Below, piece by piece: positions 9,948 through 20,960 of a stretch of 40,072 nucleotides of DNA. The DNA is from Rhizobacter sp. Root1221. GTDB taxonomy: Bacteria > Pseudomonadota > Gammaproteobacteria > Burkholderiales > Burkholderiaceae_C. The notes under the pieces were generated by a model that saw only the letters and a program-made list of their open reading frames with translations, was not told the origin of the DNA and made no database searches. The DNA is taken from positions 65,199 through 105,270 of the forward strand of contig NZ_LMDI01000024.1 of assembly GCF_001425785.1 (NCBI RefSeq). Reading direction: 5' to 3'. Position 1 is the stretch's first letter. Each line of letters opens with the position of its first letter. The translations under genes and the position numbers were made by a program.

Positions 9948-9967
9948 CGTTGGAACCGGTTTCAACG
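9948..9967. promoter_or_regulatory. LacI/GalR-type operator upstream of GH3
   Basis: The 20-base sequence CGTTGGAACCGGTTTCAACG is an inverted repeat with one mismatched pair and a central CCGG, the form bound by LacI-family repressors. It lies 82 bases before the GH3 start codon, a usual place for repression. The half-site differs from the palindromes near the LacI gene at 32873-33880, so another regulator is likely. The region 9867-10158 holds nothing else I recognise except a weak hairpin just before the PRC-barrel gene. Confidence 0.65.
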
Positions 9968-10158
9968 AGCCGCGACTCTACGCCTGACCGTGATTTCTTA
10001 ACTTGGGATTAACACTGATGAACGCCGCATTACAGCGCCGCCGATCGTCCTACGCCGAGGACCGGGCCATTCCGATGGCACACATGGCGCCGAGGTCCGA
10101 TAACTGAAAAACGACGGACCGGCATGTCGCCGGCCCGCATTCCGTGAAGGAGACTTCC

Positions 10159-10503
10159 ATGACCGGCAATCCCTGCATCTCTTCGAACAAGGTCGAAGGC
10201 ACGCCCGTCTACAACCCGGACGGCGACAAGCTCGGCTCGATCGACGACCTCGTGATCGACAAGCAGTCGGGCCACGTCCGCTACGCTGCGTTGGAGTTCG
10301 GCGGCTTCCTCGGCATGGGCACCGACCGGTACCCGCTGCCGTGGGACATGCTCACGTACGACACCCGGCTCGACGGCTACGTGGTGCCGCTCGACAAGGC
10401 GCGGCTCGAACAGGCGCCGCACTATGAGAGCGAAGACACCCCCGAGTACACGGACGACTACGGCCGCAAGGTGTACGACTACTACGGCGTGCCCTGGCAC
10501 TGA
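10159..10503 (+). CDS. PRC-barrel domain protein (114 aa)
   Basis: Small soluble protein with a single PRC-barrel fold: GTPVYNPDGDKLGSIDDLV and GHVRYAALEFGGFLGMG are the first strands, followed by YPLPWDMLTYD. The tail is acidic and tyrosine-rich (residues about 90-114). Such free-standing PRC-barrel proteins are common in proteobacteria and are often linked to stress or photosynthetic-complex assembly, but no function follows from the sequence here. The ATG at 10159 follows GAAGGAGA and is preferred over an ATG 15 bases upstream that would place the ribosome site inside the gene. It is the only plus-strand gene between GH3 and GH9 and shows no link to cellulose. Confidence 0.85.
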   Translation: MTGNPCISSNKVEGTPVYNPDGDKLGSIDDLVIDKQSGHVRYAALEFGGFLGMGTDRYPLPWDMLTYDTRLDGYVVPLDKARLEQAPHYESEDTPEYTDDYGRKVYDYYGVPWH

Positions 10504-10509
10504 TCGGCA

Positions 10510-10538
10510 CCCTCCCCGCCGCGATGCGGCGGGGAGGG
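10510..10538. terminator. Hairpin between convergent PRC-barrel and GH9 genes
   Basis: A perfect 13-base-pair stem (10510-10522 with 10526-10538) closes a three-base loop, directly between the PRC-barrel stop (10503) and the GH9 stop (10543). It can serve both strands. No long T-run follows on either side, so termination may be only partly intrinsic. Confidence 0.7.
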
Positions 10539-10542
10539 CCGT

Positions 10543-14033
<3,491 letters not shown>

Positions 14034-14062
14034 GCCATGTCTCCTTCCATTCCCGCTCCATC

Positions 14063-14098
14063 GCGGGCGGCCCGGGCCAGGGAGCCCGGACCGCCCGC
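14063..14098 (-). terminator. Strong hairpin between GH48 and the LemA-like gene
   Basis: A 15-base stem with one mismatch (14063-14077 with 14084-14098) and a six-base loop lies five bases past the GH48 stop codon. No T-run follows on the minus strand, so it may act as a message-stabilising or attenuating element inside the operon and not as a full terminator. Confidence 0.55.
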
Positions 14099-14102
14099 CA
14101 TG

Positions 14103-17100
14103 TCACTTGACGACCACCGTGCAGTTGAGGCCTTCCCACGTGAGGTTCACGGGGAGCGGTTTCGCGCCGCTGTAGCCGAGCTGCATGCCGAAGTCGATGC
14201 TGCTGTTGGGCGGCACCGTGGCATTCCACGCGGCCGGCGTGGCGACGAAGTTCCGGCCGGTGGCGGCCACCGTCGCGCCCCACGAGTTCGACATCGTCAC
14301 GTCGTTCGACGCGGTCCACGTGAGGCGCCAGCCGTTGATGGCGGTCGCGCTCGTGTTCTGCAACACGATCCGCGGCACCTGGCCCGCGCCCCAGTCGTTG
14401 GTGGTGTCGAAGTCCACCGTGCAGCCCGTGGTGACCACGTCGTTGTCCTGCTCGGTGGCCGCCACGGTGACGGCGGTGGCCGTCGCGGCCGACACCGTGA
14501 ACGTCGCCGCGCCGTTGGTGCTGTCGGCGTCCTCGGCCGCGCCCACCGTCACCGCCTGCGTGGTGTTCCAGTTCGCTGGCGTGAAGGTCAGCGTCGCACC
14601 GGCACTGACGGCCAGGTCGGTGTCACCCGACGTGCGGGCCACCGTGACCGTGACGTTCGCCGTGGGCGCCGCACCCAGCCTCACCTGGAAGCTGCGTGTA
14701 CCGCCCTCGGGCACCGCGAGCGGCGAGCCGGTGACCACGAGCGTGACGGGCACGACCACGTCGTTGTCGACCTCGGTGGCCGTCACGTTCGCGGTGACAA
14801 GCCCCGTGCCCGTCAACGCGAACGCGGCGCTGCCATTGACCTGGTCGGCGTCCTCGGCTGCCGCGAAGGTCAGCGCCTGCGGCACGTTGTGGTTGGATGG
14901 CGTGAACGTCAGCGTGGTGGCCCCTGCGGTCAGGCTCGTGTCGGCCCCCGCGGCCCGGGCGACGGTGACCGCGACGTTGGCCGTGGGGGCGCTCGACAGC
15001 GTCACCTGCACGCTGGCCGAACCGCCTTCCGGCACGCTGACCGCCGGCGCGCTCACCACGATGGCCGGCGTCACCGGGCCCGTGTCGCCGAGCAGGTTCG
15101 CGTAGTCGTTGAGGGCCATCGCGACGTCGGCCTGCGCCCAGAAGCGGTGGTACACCCAGTCCGGCGACGCCCCACCCACCAGGTAGGCTTGCAGCTTCGG
15201 CCACTGCGGGTCTTGCTGGTACTTGGGCCGCTGGCTCAGGAAGGTGGTGTTGGCGTCGATGGTGGCACCTTGTGCGTTGACGCCCGTCCAGCCCGGTGGC
15301 ACGTACACGCCGGAGCCGGTGGCCGGATCGAAGGCGTCGTCGAACCGCAGGTAGTCGGCGCGCTTCTCGGCGATGGCCACCCCCTTCGGGGTCTGGAAGT
15401 TCGCCCACAGGCGATCGAGCAGCTCCTTCGCCAACGTCTTCGCGGCCGCGTTGTTCGACTTCGCGGCGTAGTGGATCAGCGTGCGGGCGAACGCGGCGGT
15501 GGTGCCCACGTCGGTCGTCGAGTCCACCACGGTGACGTGCAGGCCCGTGTTGGCGCCGGGTGACGCGGCGTTCCACGTGTCGGGCTGGCCGCTCCACTTC
15601 AGCGTGCTCGGGATCGCATACGTGCCGTCGGCCTTCAGCGTGGTGTTGGCCGAGGCCCATGCCACCCACTTGTCGAGCACCGCCTTGGCCCGGGCGTCCC
15701 CGCTCGCGTAGTAGTACTCGGCCACACGGTGCATCGACCACACCTGCATGCCGAACCACTCGGCCGACCCAGGGTCGTGGTAGACCGGGTTGGTCTCGAA
15801 GAACATGCCGTAGAACGTGGACGTGCCGGCCGGCGGTGTGCCGTAGCTCCCGCCCCAGCTGTTCGTGGCACCGCCGGCAATGGCGCCTTCGCTCGATTGC
15901 AGCCAGCGGTAGAACTCCAGCTGGCGCGTGAGGCTCTTGTCCCAGTCGCCGGCGGCGGTAGGCGAGCCCGGCTTGAACTCGGCCTGGGTGGACAAGGTCC
16001 ACGCCGCCATCGGGTTCTGGTAGCCGAAGTGGTTGTGGCTGGAACCGATGCGCCAGGCCCAGCCCGCGCTCGCGTCGGTGGCCCCACCCCACGCGTAGTA
16101 CCAGCTCATCAGGTAGTGCTGGTTGTCGCGGTAGCCGTTCGCATCCGGCGTGCCCGATCCGCCGGGACACGCGGAGAGGCCCACGCAATTGCCCACCTTC
16201 TTGAAGTACTTGTCGAACATGGCGTACCGCAGGTAGTCGCCCATCTTCGCGGCCTTGGTCACGAGGCCCGCGACCTCTGCGCCCTTGCCCTGCGCCTTGG
16301 CCCACACGGAGGCCCAGTAGATCGCCTGCACGGCGCGGGCATCGGCATCGGGCGCGTTCGTGTAGCGCCACTGGCGGGCATAGCTGCCGTCGTTGATGAA
16401 CAGGCTCAGGAACCCCTGCGTGCCACCGGTGCGGCCCCACTTGAAGGTTTCGCACGACGGGTGCGGCACCGTCTCCCACACCGATTCCTGCGGGCCACGC
16501 TGGAAGGTGTTGATGTACGCGGGCCGCGTGGTGCCGTCACCGCACTTGCCGTAGCCGTACCAGTTGTCCACGTCGATCAGCCAGTGCATGCCGTAGATGT
16601 CGCGGGTGCCGTAGGCCGCGAACAGTTCGCCGGCGATCGGGTCCTGCCCCACGGGCACGCCGCTGTCGATGCGTTGCGGGTAGTTCTGCGGCAGCGGCGC
16701 CTCGCCGGCGTAGGTGGCGGGTTTGGCGGCGTTGTAGAAGCTGTTGGTCGTCTGGTCGGTGGTGCCCGGGATGATGTACTTCTCCATGTTGGCCCACGCG
16801 GCGTTGAGCGGCGCCCAATCCCCGGTGACCCGCCCGTACTGCGCTTCGAGCCAGATCCAGAAGCTGTACGCCTCCGACGTGGTCTCGTGCCCGTAGTCAG
16901 GCGCCTCGACCATCAGCGTCTCGACGGAGTGATACGGCACCCCTTCGGCGCTGAAGTAGCCGTTGGCCGGGTCCTTGATCTTGTTGTACTGGGTGAGGAA
17001 CCGCTGCGTGTAGACCGCATCGGCCGCCGCCGCCGGGGCGCCGGTCAAGGCCACCGCGGCGCCGATGGCCGACAGCGCCAGCAGCCGGCGCACGGTGCGG

Positions 17101-17162
17101 GCCGCCCATCGGCGGGCGCGGCGCGGCAGACGCCGCAGGGAGGGGGTCGGGAAGGATGTCAT
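14103..17162 (-). CDS. GH48 cellobiohydrolase, GH48-Calx-beta-Calx-beta-CBM2 (1019 aa)
   Basis: Family 48 reducing-end cellobiohydrolase, the exo-enzyme that works with GH9 on crystalline cellulose. A long arginine-rich signal peptide (residues 1-47, cleavage near AAAA-DA) precedes the catalytic domain (about 48-690). The block [18 protein letters not shown] holds Glu86 and Glu97, spaced like Glu44 and proton donor Glu55 of Cel48F. Other family blocks include [15 protein letters not shown] and [16 protein letters not shown]. Two tandem Calx-beta-like repeats follow (about 697-805 and 806-910; VPEGG...LTFTP...N...DND). A CBM2 (about 914-1019) closely resembles that of GH9. The ATG at 17162 follows GAGGAG. 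The 5' leader carries two hairpins and a LacI-type palindrome. Confidence 0.96.
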   Translation of the reverse strand: MTSFPTPSLRRLPRRARRWAARTVRRLLALSAIGAAVALTGAPAAAADAVYTQRFLTQYNKIKDPANGYFSAEGVPYHSVETLMVEAPDYGHETTSEAYSFWIWLEAQYGRVTGDWAPLNAAWANMEKYIIPGTTDQTTNSFYNAAKPATYAGEAPLPQNYPQRIDSGVPVGQDPIAGELFAAYGTRDIYGMHWLIDVDNWYGYGKCGDGTTRPAYINTFQRGPQESVWETVPHPSCETFKWGRTGGTQGFLSLFINDGSYARQWRYTNAPDADARAVQAIYWASVWAKAQGKGAEVAGLVTKAAKMGDYLRYAMFDKYFKKVGNCVGLSACPGGSGTPDANGYRDNQHYLMSWYYAWGGATDASAGWAWRIGSSHNHFGYQNPMAAWTLSTQAEFKPGSPTAAGDWDKSLTRQLEFYRWLQSSEGAIAGGATNSWGGSYGTPPAGTSTFYGMFFETNPVYHDPGSAEWFGMQVWSMHRVAEYYYASGDARAKAVLDKWVAWASANTTLKADGTYAIPSTLKWSGQPDTWNAASPGANTGLHVTVVDSTTDVGTTAAFARTLIHYAAKSNNAAAKTLAKELLDRLWANFQTPKGVAIAEKRADYLRFDDAFDPATGSGVYVPPGWTGVNAQGATIDANTTFLSQRPKYQQDPQWPKLQAYLVGGASPDWVYHRFWAQADVAMALNDYANLLGDTGPVTPAIVVSAPAVSVPEGGSASVQVTLSSAPTANVAVTVARAAGADTSLTAGATTLTFTPSNHNVPQALTFAAAEDADQVNGSAAFALTGTGLVTANVTATEVDNDVVVPVTLVVTGSPLAVPEGGTRSFQVRLGAAPTANVTVTVARTSGDTDLAVSAGATLTFTPANWNTTQAVTVGAAEDADSTNGAATFTVSAATATAVTVAATEQDNDVVTTGCTVDFDTTNDWGAGQVPRIVLQNTSATAINGWRLTWTASNDVTMSNSWGATVAATGRNFVATPAAWNATVPPNSSIDFGMQLGYSGAKPLPVNLTWEGLNCTVVVK

Positions 17163-17240
17163 GTCGATGTCTCCTCGGTAGGGTCGCGGAAGAAGCGCTC
17201 ACCGGGTCCGGCAACGCTTCAGGCGCCGTCGGCCGCACCT

Positions 17241-17395
17241 CGCGGGGATCGAGCCCCGCGGGGATGCGGCAACGGCAGTGGGGCGTGGTCCCGGAGTCGG
17301 GCGGTGGAAGCCCGTCGAGTCCACGAGGCGTGCGGATCGGGTCGGTGAAGCCGGCCGCGGTCCGCGCGGCATCAGGGCGGGCCCGGTGGGCCCGC
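17241..17395 (-). promoter_or_regulatory. Hairpins in the GH48 leader
   Basis: Two GC-rich inverted repeats lie between the palindrome at 17441 and the GH48 start: 17241-17247 with 17254-17260 (7-bp stem, 6-base loop) and 17377-17384 with 17388-17395 (8-bp stem, 3-base loop). They could be structured leader RNA, or the terminator of the small remnant upstream. The rest of 17163-17440 holds no gene that I can support. Confidence 0.35.
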
Positions 17396-17402
17396 GGTGC
17401 GA

Positions 17403-17564
17403 TCAGCCGGGCGGCTGCGCCGACGTGGCCGGCTCGAAACTGAAAACGTTTTCACAACAGGGCAAGACACGATGCCGAGGACTTGCGGTGCGCCGCCCTT
17501 CGGCATTCATGGCCGCAGGCAGCGGGTGGGCGATTCGGCGAACGGAAACCGGGGTCGTTCTCAT
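17403..17564 (-). pseudogene. Probable 5' remnant of a secreted-protein gene (53 codons)
   Basis: On the minus strand AGGAG lies seven bases before an ATG at 17564 that opens a 53-codon frame. Its first 19 residues (MRTTPVSVRRIAHPLPAAM) look like the basic start of a signal peptide. The hydrophobic core never arrives: the frame turns into arginine- and proline-rich sequence crossing the palindrome at 17441, then stops. A second palindrome at 17604-17617 lies 39 bases upstream. The simplest reading is a promoter, ribosome site and start left over from a deleted gene under the same regulator as GH48. A short leader peptide is the alternative. Confidence 0.4.
17441..17454. promoter_or_regulatory. 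LacI-type operator upstream of GH48
   Basis: TGAAAACGTTTTCA is a perfect 14-base palindrome with central CG, the classic shape of LacI-family operators such as those of catabolite or cellulase repressors. It lies 279 bases before the GH48 start and inside the small remnant reading frame, which suggests that it belongs to the GH48 promoter. Confidence 0.65.
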
Positions 17565-17603
17565 GTCGCGTCTCCTGGTGTGTCGGTGACACCGCTTTGC
17601 TTT

Positions 17604-17617
17604 TGAAAGCGTTTTCA
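17604..17617. promoter_or_regulatory. Second LacI-type operator, upstream of the gene remnant
   Basis: TGAAAGCGTTTTCA differs by one base from the palindrome at 17441-17454 and breaks symmetry at one pair. It stands 39 bases before the remnant start codon at 17564. The stretch 17618-17740 up to the MFS stop codon shows no further feature. Confidence 0.6.
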
Positions 17618-17740
17618 GCGACGCCAGTGTCGTTGTCCGGCGCCGATGCCGGCACTGTCAGACCTTACATCCGGGCAAACACCGCCCCGCTTCGGCGTGT
17701 ATTGACTGGCAGGCGTTCCCGGCCAGGCGCCCGTGGATGA

Positions 17741-18946
17741 TCAGCCACTGACCTGCGGCACCGGGCTGCGAAAGCCCGCGAGGGTCAGCTGCGTGAAGCC
17801 CATCGCGACCATCGCGCAGAACGTGATGCCCGCCACCATCGGGAACGCGGTGCCGTCGAGGAACAGGCCGGTGAAGCCCATCACGATGGCGCCCGTCACG
17901 AGTTGCAGCGTGCCCATCAGCGCCGACGCCACACCGGCGATTTCGCCGTGGTCCTCGAGCGCCAGCACCGACGTGGCGGGGATCACGAGGCCGAGGAAGC
18001 CGAACCCGGCGAAGAGCAGCGCGGCGAGCACGTCGAGGCGATCCACGCCCGCGGTGAACACCACGAGCAGCAACACCATCGTGGCCGTGAACCCCACCAC
18101 CGCGCCCCGCACGGTGCGGTGCAGGCCGAACCGCTGCGCGAACCAGCCGGTGAGCTGCGACGCCCCGATGAACGACACCGCGTTGATCGAGAAGGCGACG
18201 CTGTACTGGCGCGGCGACAGCCCGTAGTGGTTGATCATCACGAACGACGAGTTCGCGAGGAACACGAAGAAGCTCGCCATGCCGAAGGCCCCGATGAACG
18301 TGAGGCCGAGGAAGTGGCGGTCGCGCATCAGGCGGCCGTAGGCGCTCACCGAACCGCGCCACGTGCTGGCCGCGCGGTCGGCAGCCGGGCGGGTTTCATC
18401 GAGCACGAACACCAGCAGCGCGAGCCCGGCAACCCCCGCGCCGGTGACCAACCAGAAGATGCCGCGCCAGCCGGCCGCGTCCACCACCAAGCTGCCCACC
18501 AGCGGGGCGAGGATGGGCGACACGCTGAACACGAGCATCAGCAGTGACATCAGGCGTGCCGCATCGTTGCCGGTGTGCACGTCGCGCACCACGGCACGCG
18601 GGATGGTCATGGCGGCGCCGGCACCGAGACCCTGCACGAAACGAAACACCACGAGCGTGTGGATGTTGGGCGCCAGCGCACAGCCGACGCTGGCGAGCGT
18701 GAACAGCACGAGCCCGAAAAGAAGCGGGGCCTTGCGGCCGAACAGGTCGGAGGCGGGGCCGTACGCCAGCTGGCTCACCGACACGGCAGCAAAAAACGCG
18801 GTGAGGCTCAGCTGCACGGCGCCGACGTCGGCGCCGAGGCTGTTGCCGATGGCGGGCAGCGCCGGCAGGTACATGTCGATGGCGAACGGACCGATGGCCG
18901 ACAGCAGGCCGAGCACCAGCGCCAGGCGCAGGAAGGGAGAGATCAT
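17741..18946 (-). CDS. Bcr/CflA-family MFS efflux transporter (401 aa)
   Basis: Inner membrane proton-coupled drug efflux pump of the major facilitator superfamily, with about 12 predicted transmembrane helices. The N-terminal IDMYLPALPAIG, the SQLAYGPASDLFGRK loop after helix 2, and VRDVHTGNDAARLMS are Bcr/CflA hallmarks, and length is typical. The substrate is not predictable. It points toward the cellulase locus, but about 580 bases and two operator-like sites separate it from GH48, so it is probably a separate unit. The ATG at 18946 has only a weak ribosome site. Confidence 0.92.
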   Translation of the reverse strand: MISPFLRLALVLGLLSAIGPFAIDMYLPALPAIGNSLGADVGAVQLSLTAFFAAVSVSQLAYGPASDLFGRKAPLLFGLVLFTLASVGCALAPNIHTLVVFRFVQGLGAGAAMTIPRAVVRDVHTGNDAARLMSLLMLVFSVSPILAPLVGSLVVDAAGWRGIFWLVTGAGVAGLALLVFVLDETRPAADRAASTWRGSVSAYGRLMRDRHFLGLTFIGAFGMASFFVFLANSSFVMINHYGLSPRQYSVAFSINAVSFIGASQLTGWFAQRFGLHRTVRGAVVGFTATMVLLLVVFTAGVDRLDVLAALLFAGFGFLGLVIPATSVLALEDHGEIAGVASALMGTLQLVTGAIVMGFTGLFLDGTAFPMVAGITFCAMVAMGFTQLTLAGFRSPVPQVSG

Positions 18947-19056
18947 GGGGGTGGCATTCAGGACGGGCGGCCAGCATCATGCCGGAGCGGCGCGCGGCCT
19001 GCGCGCCCGGGGCTGTTTGCCCGACCGTGACCCCGATTGCATCGACAGGACCCCCC

Positions 19057-19710
19057 ATGACACGCCGTTGCCTCGCCATCGCCTTGCTCGCCAGCGTGCC
19101 CGCCATGCCGGCGGCCGCCATCGCCGTCCACGGCGCCTTCACCGGGGTGGCCCATGTGTCGCCCCAGGCCATGGGGCGCAGCGCCGGCGGTGATGTGCCG
19201 GTGACAGGCACCTTCGCGCTGGAGATCCCCACCGCGCCCTGGGGCGAGGGGTCGGGCGTGGCGCCCCCGTCCGCCCGCATCGTGTTCGACCTCGGCGGCG
19301 AGCGGTTCTCGTTCCTGGCCGGCCCCGACCAGGTGGATGCGCCCGGTGTCGTGTCCATCGCCGACGACCCGCTGCAATCGGTGTCGTTCCTCACGAGCTA
19401 CCAGCCCCGCTTCGATGGGGCCATCCTGACCTTCGGTTCCCTCGACCACCGGCTGTTCGACCCGTCGGACTTCAGCACCCTCGCGATCGACGGTCGCACG
19501 GTGTCGTGGATGAGCGCGTCGTTTGCCTCGTCGCCTGCGGCGCTGGCCGCATCGATCGACGTGCTGTCATTCCAGTTCGGGGCCGTGGCGCCCCCGGTGG
19601 ACGAACCGGCGTCATGGGCGCTGATGCTGGCCGGCATGGCCGCGCTGGCGGTGCGGCGCACCCGCTCGACGGCCCCGGTGGCCGTGGGGGAATCTGCGCG
19701 AACCGGTTGA
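19057..19710 (+). CDS. PEP-CTERM sorted secreted protein (217 aa)
   Basis: Exported protein of unknown function with a PEP-CTERM-like sorting signal. Residues 1-22 form a signal peptide (LAIALLASVPAMPAAAIA). The C terminus has the pattern DEPASWALMLAGMAALAVRRTR: a proline-flanked motif, a hydrophobic helix and a basic cluster, as processed by exosortase in biofilm-forming Gram-negatives. An unusual 15-residue extension follows the basic cluster. The middle is a beta-rich domain seen with many PEP-CTERM proteins (VTGTFALEIP). No exosortase gene is in the window. The stop codon overlaps the -35 hexamer of the promoter for the next gene. Confidence 0.82.
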   Translation: MTRRCLAIALLASVPAMPAAAIAVHGAFTGVAHVSPQAMGRSAGGDVPVTGTFALEIPTAPWGEGSGVAPPSARIVFDLGGERFSFLAGPDQVDAPGVVSIADDPLQSVSFLTSYQPRFDGAILTFGSLDHRLFDPSDFSTLAIDGRTVSWMSASFASSPAALAASIDVLSFQFGAVAPPVDEPASWALMLAGMAALAVRRTRSTAPVAVGESARTG

Positions 19711-19737
19711 CCTCAACCGGGCTTGAGGTCGCACAGT
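19707..19737 (+). promoter_or_regulatory. MerR/SoxR-type promoter and operator upstream of the RidA-like gene
   Basis: A -35 hexamer TTGACC (19707-19712) is separated by 19 bases from a -10-like CACAGT (19732-19737). The overlong spacer is filled by the inverted repeat ACCTCAACCGGGCTTGAGGT (19710-19729). The arms CCTCAA and TTGAGG with a six-base centre are those of SoxR boxes, and a 19-base spacer is the hallmark of MerR-family activated promoters. The repeat could also fold as a hairpin ending the PEP-CTERM message, but the promoter geometry argues for regulation of the gene at 19765. Confidence 0.65.
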
Positions 19738-19764
19738 GGGCTCGTCTCCACTGCCAACCACCCC

Positions 19765-20181
19765 ATGTCTCACCTCACCTTCATCAACCCGCCCGGCCTC
19801 TACAACCCCACCGCCAACGGCTACTCGCACGTGGCCGTGGTGCAAGGTTCCCCACGGTGGGTGTTCATCGCGGGCCAGGGCGGCGAACTCGCCGACGGGT
19901 CGCTGCCCGCCGAGTTCGCCGACCAGGTGGACCAGGCGCTCGACAACCTCGTCACGGCCCTGGCCGCGGCGGGTGCCACGTTGCACGACGTGATCAAGTT
20001 CACCGTGCTCGTGGTGGACCACACCGAAGACCGGCTCGCGGTGCTGAGCCGCGCCCTGCGCGAGCGGTTCGAAGGCCGGCCGGCGCCCGCGTGCACGCTG
20101 ATCCCTGTGCCGCGGCTGGCGCTTGACGGCATGGCCATCGAGATCGAGGCCACGGCCGTCAGCCGAACCACGGCCGGATGA
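19765..20181 (+). CDS. RidA/YjgF-family protein (138 aa)
   Basis: Member of the RidA (YjgF/YER057c/UK114) family, trimeric cytoplasmic proteins, of which RidA itself hydrolyses reactive enamine/imine intermediates. Visible family blocks are VFIAGQGGELADG (strand before the active cleft), QVDQALDNLVTALAAAGATLHDVIKFTVLV, and RPAPACTLIPVPRLALDGMAIEIEATA. The arginine used by true RidA in the PAR(S/A) motif is not present; here the motif reads APACT. It therefore probably belongs to another Rid subgroup without proven imine deaminase activity. The MerR-type promoter upstream suggests induction by an oxidant or small molecule. The 3' end overlaps the convergent YkvA-like gene by 23 bases. Confidence 0.85.
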   Translation: MSHLTFINPPGLYNPTANGYSHVAVVQGSPRWVFIAGQGGELADGSLPAEFADQVDQALDNLVTALAAAGATLHDVIKFTVLVVDHTEDRLAVLSRALRERFEGRPAPACTLIPVPRLALDGMAIEIEATAVSRTTAG

Positions 20182-20554
20182 CCCACCACAGGCCCACGCC
20201 TGCGGCCAACCACAGCGCCACGACCAGCACCATGCCCACGCGGCTCGTGGGCCGGGCCCCGCGCGCGGCCATCCAGGCCGCCGCACGGGCGCGGCAATCC
20301 ACGCGCACGGACTCGGGCAACCAGCGGATGGCCAGCCAGATCAGGGCCGGCAGCAGGATCACGTCGTCGAGGTACCCGAGCACCGGGATGAAATCCGGGA
20401 TCAGGTCGATGGGGCTCAAGGCGTAGGCCACCACCAGCACCGCGAGGGCCTTGGTGTACCAGGGGGTGTCCGGGTGGCGGGCGGCGAACCACAACGTCAC
20501 CGCGTCGGCCTTGAGCGCCTTCGCCCAGCGTCTCAGTCGCGCCGCGATGGCCAT
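20159..20554 (-). CDS. YkvA-family (DUF1232) membrane protein (131 aa)
   Basis: Small membrane protein with the DUF1232 signature YALSPIDLIPDFIPVLGYLDDV at about residues 46-67; the segment from YTKALAVLVVAYALSPID into the signature is hydrophobic. A second transmembrane helix closes the C terminus (GMVLVVALWLAAGVGLWWV). Function of the family is unknown. The ATG at 20554 begins the recognisable domain. It is last in a minus-strand set with the DUF3037 and HipA-like genes (10-base gap) and overlaps the convergent RidA-like gene by 23 bases. Confidence 0.85.
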   Translation of the reverse strand: MAIAARLRRWAKALKADAVTLWFAARHPDTPWYTKALAVLVVAYALSPIDLIPDFIPVLGYLDDVILLPALIWLAIRWLPESVRVDCRARAAAWMAARGARPTSRVGMVLVVALWLAAGVGLWWVIRPWFG

Positions 20555-20564
20555 GGCGAGGCGC

Positions 20565-20960
20565 TCACCCGGCCACGCGCACCATGCGGTCGAACAGCTT
20601 GTCGAGCGCCAGGGCCAGGTCAGGGCACCGGCCCGTGTGCACCGGCGACACCTGCAGGCTGCTGCTGCGCGGGGCCACGAGCCAGTCGAACCGCTCGCGC
20701 GGCGACAGGTGCCGCAACGGGCCCGCGCCATCGCCCCCTGCGCAGATGGCAGGGATGCTCTCGAGGGCGGCGCGGATGTCGTGCGGATCGACGCCGGGCG
20801 CCAGCGCGGCAAACCGCGCGGCGTCGAACTCGACGCGGGCCTGCAGGTAACCCGCCGTCTTGCACGACACGATCACACCGGCGTTGATGAACTCGCCGCG
20901 CTCGACCCGTGGCACGACCCGCACGATGGCGTAGTCATACGTGTGCAGCGGCGTGGGCAC
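20565..20960 (-). CDS. DUF3037 family protein (131 aa)
   Basis: Cytoplasmic protein of the DUF3037 family, recognised from YDYAIVRVVPRVERGEFINAG at its start, the SCKTAGYLQARVEFD strand and the ending RCPDLALALDKLFDRMV. GTG at 20960 is the likely start, with GAGGAGG about eight bases upstream. Its first 26 bases overlap the end of the HipA-like kinase gene. DUF3037 genes are repeatedly found beside HipA-like kinase genes, so the two probably work together. No catalytic role is known. Confidence 0.82.
   Translation of the reverse strand: MPTPLHTYDYAIVRVVPRVERGEFINAGVIVSCKTAGYLQARVEFDAARFAALAPGVDPHDIRAALESIPAICAGGDGAGPLRHLSPRERFDWLVAPRSSSLQVSPVHTGRCPDLALALDKLFDRMVRVAG

Noticed and set aside
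7059-10001. A 980-codon open frame on the plus strand opposite GH3
   Set aside because: It mirrors the GH3 gene; its product is rich in Arg, His, Gly and Val without any domain, as expected opposite a very GC-rich coding strand.
14623-16479. A 618-codon frame inside GH48 on the same strand
   Set aside because: Low-complexity Arg/Gly/His product in a shifted frame of the clear GH48 gene.
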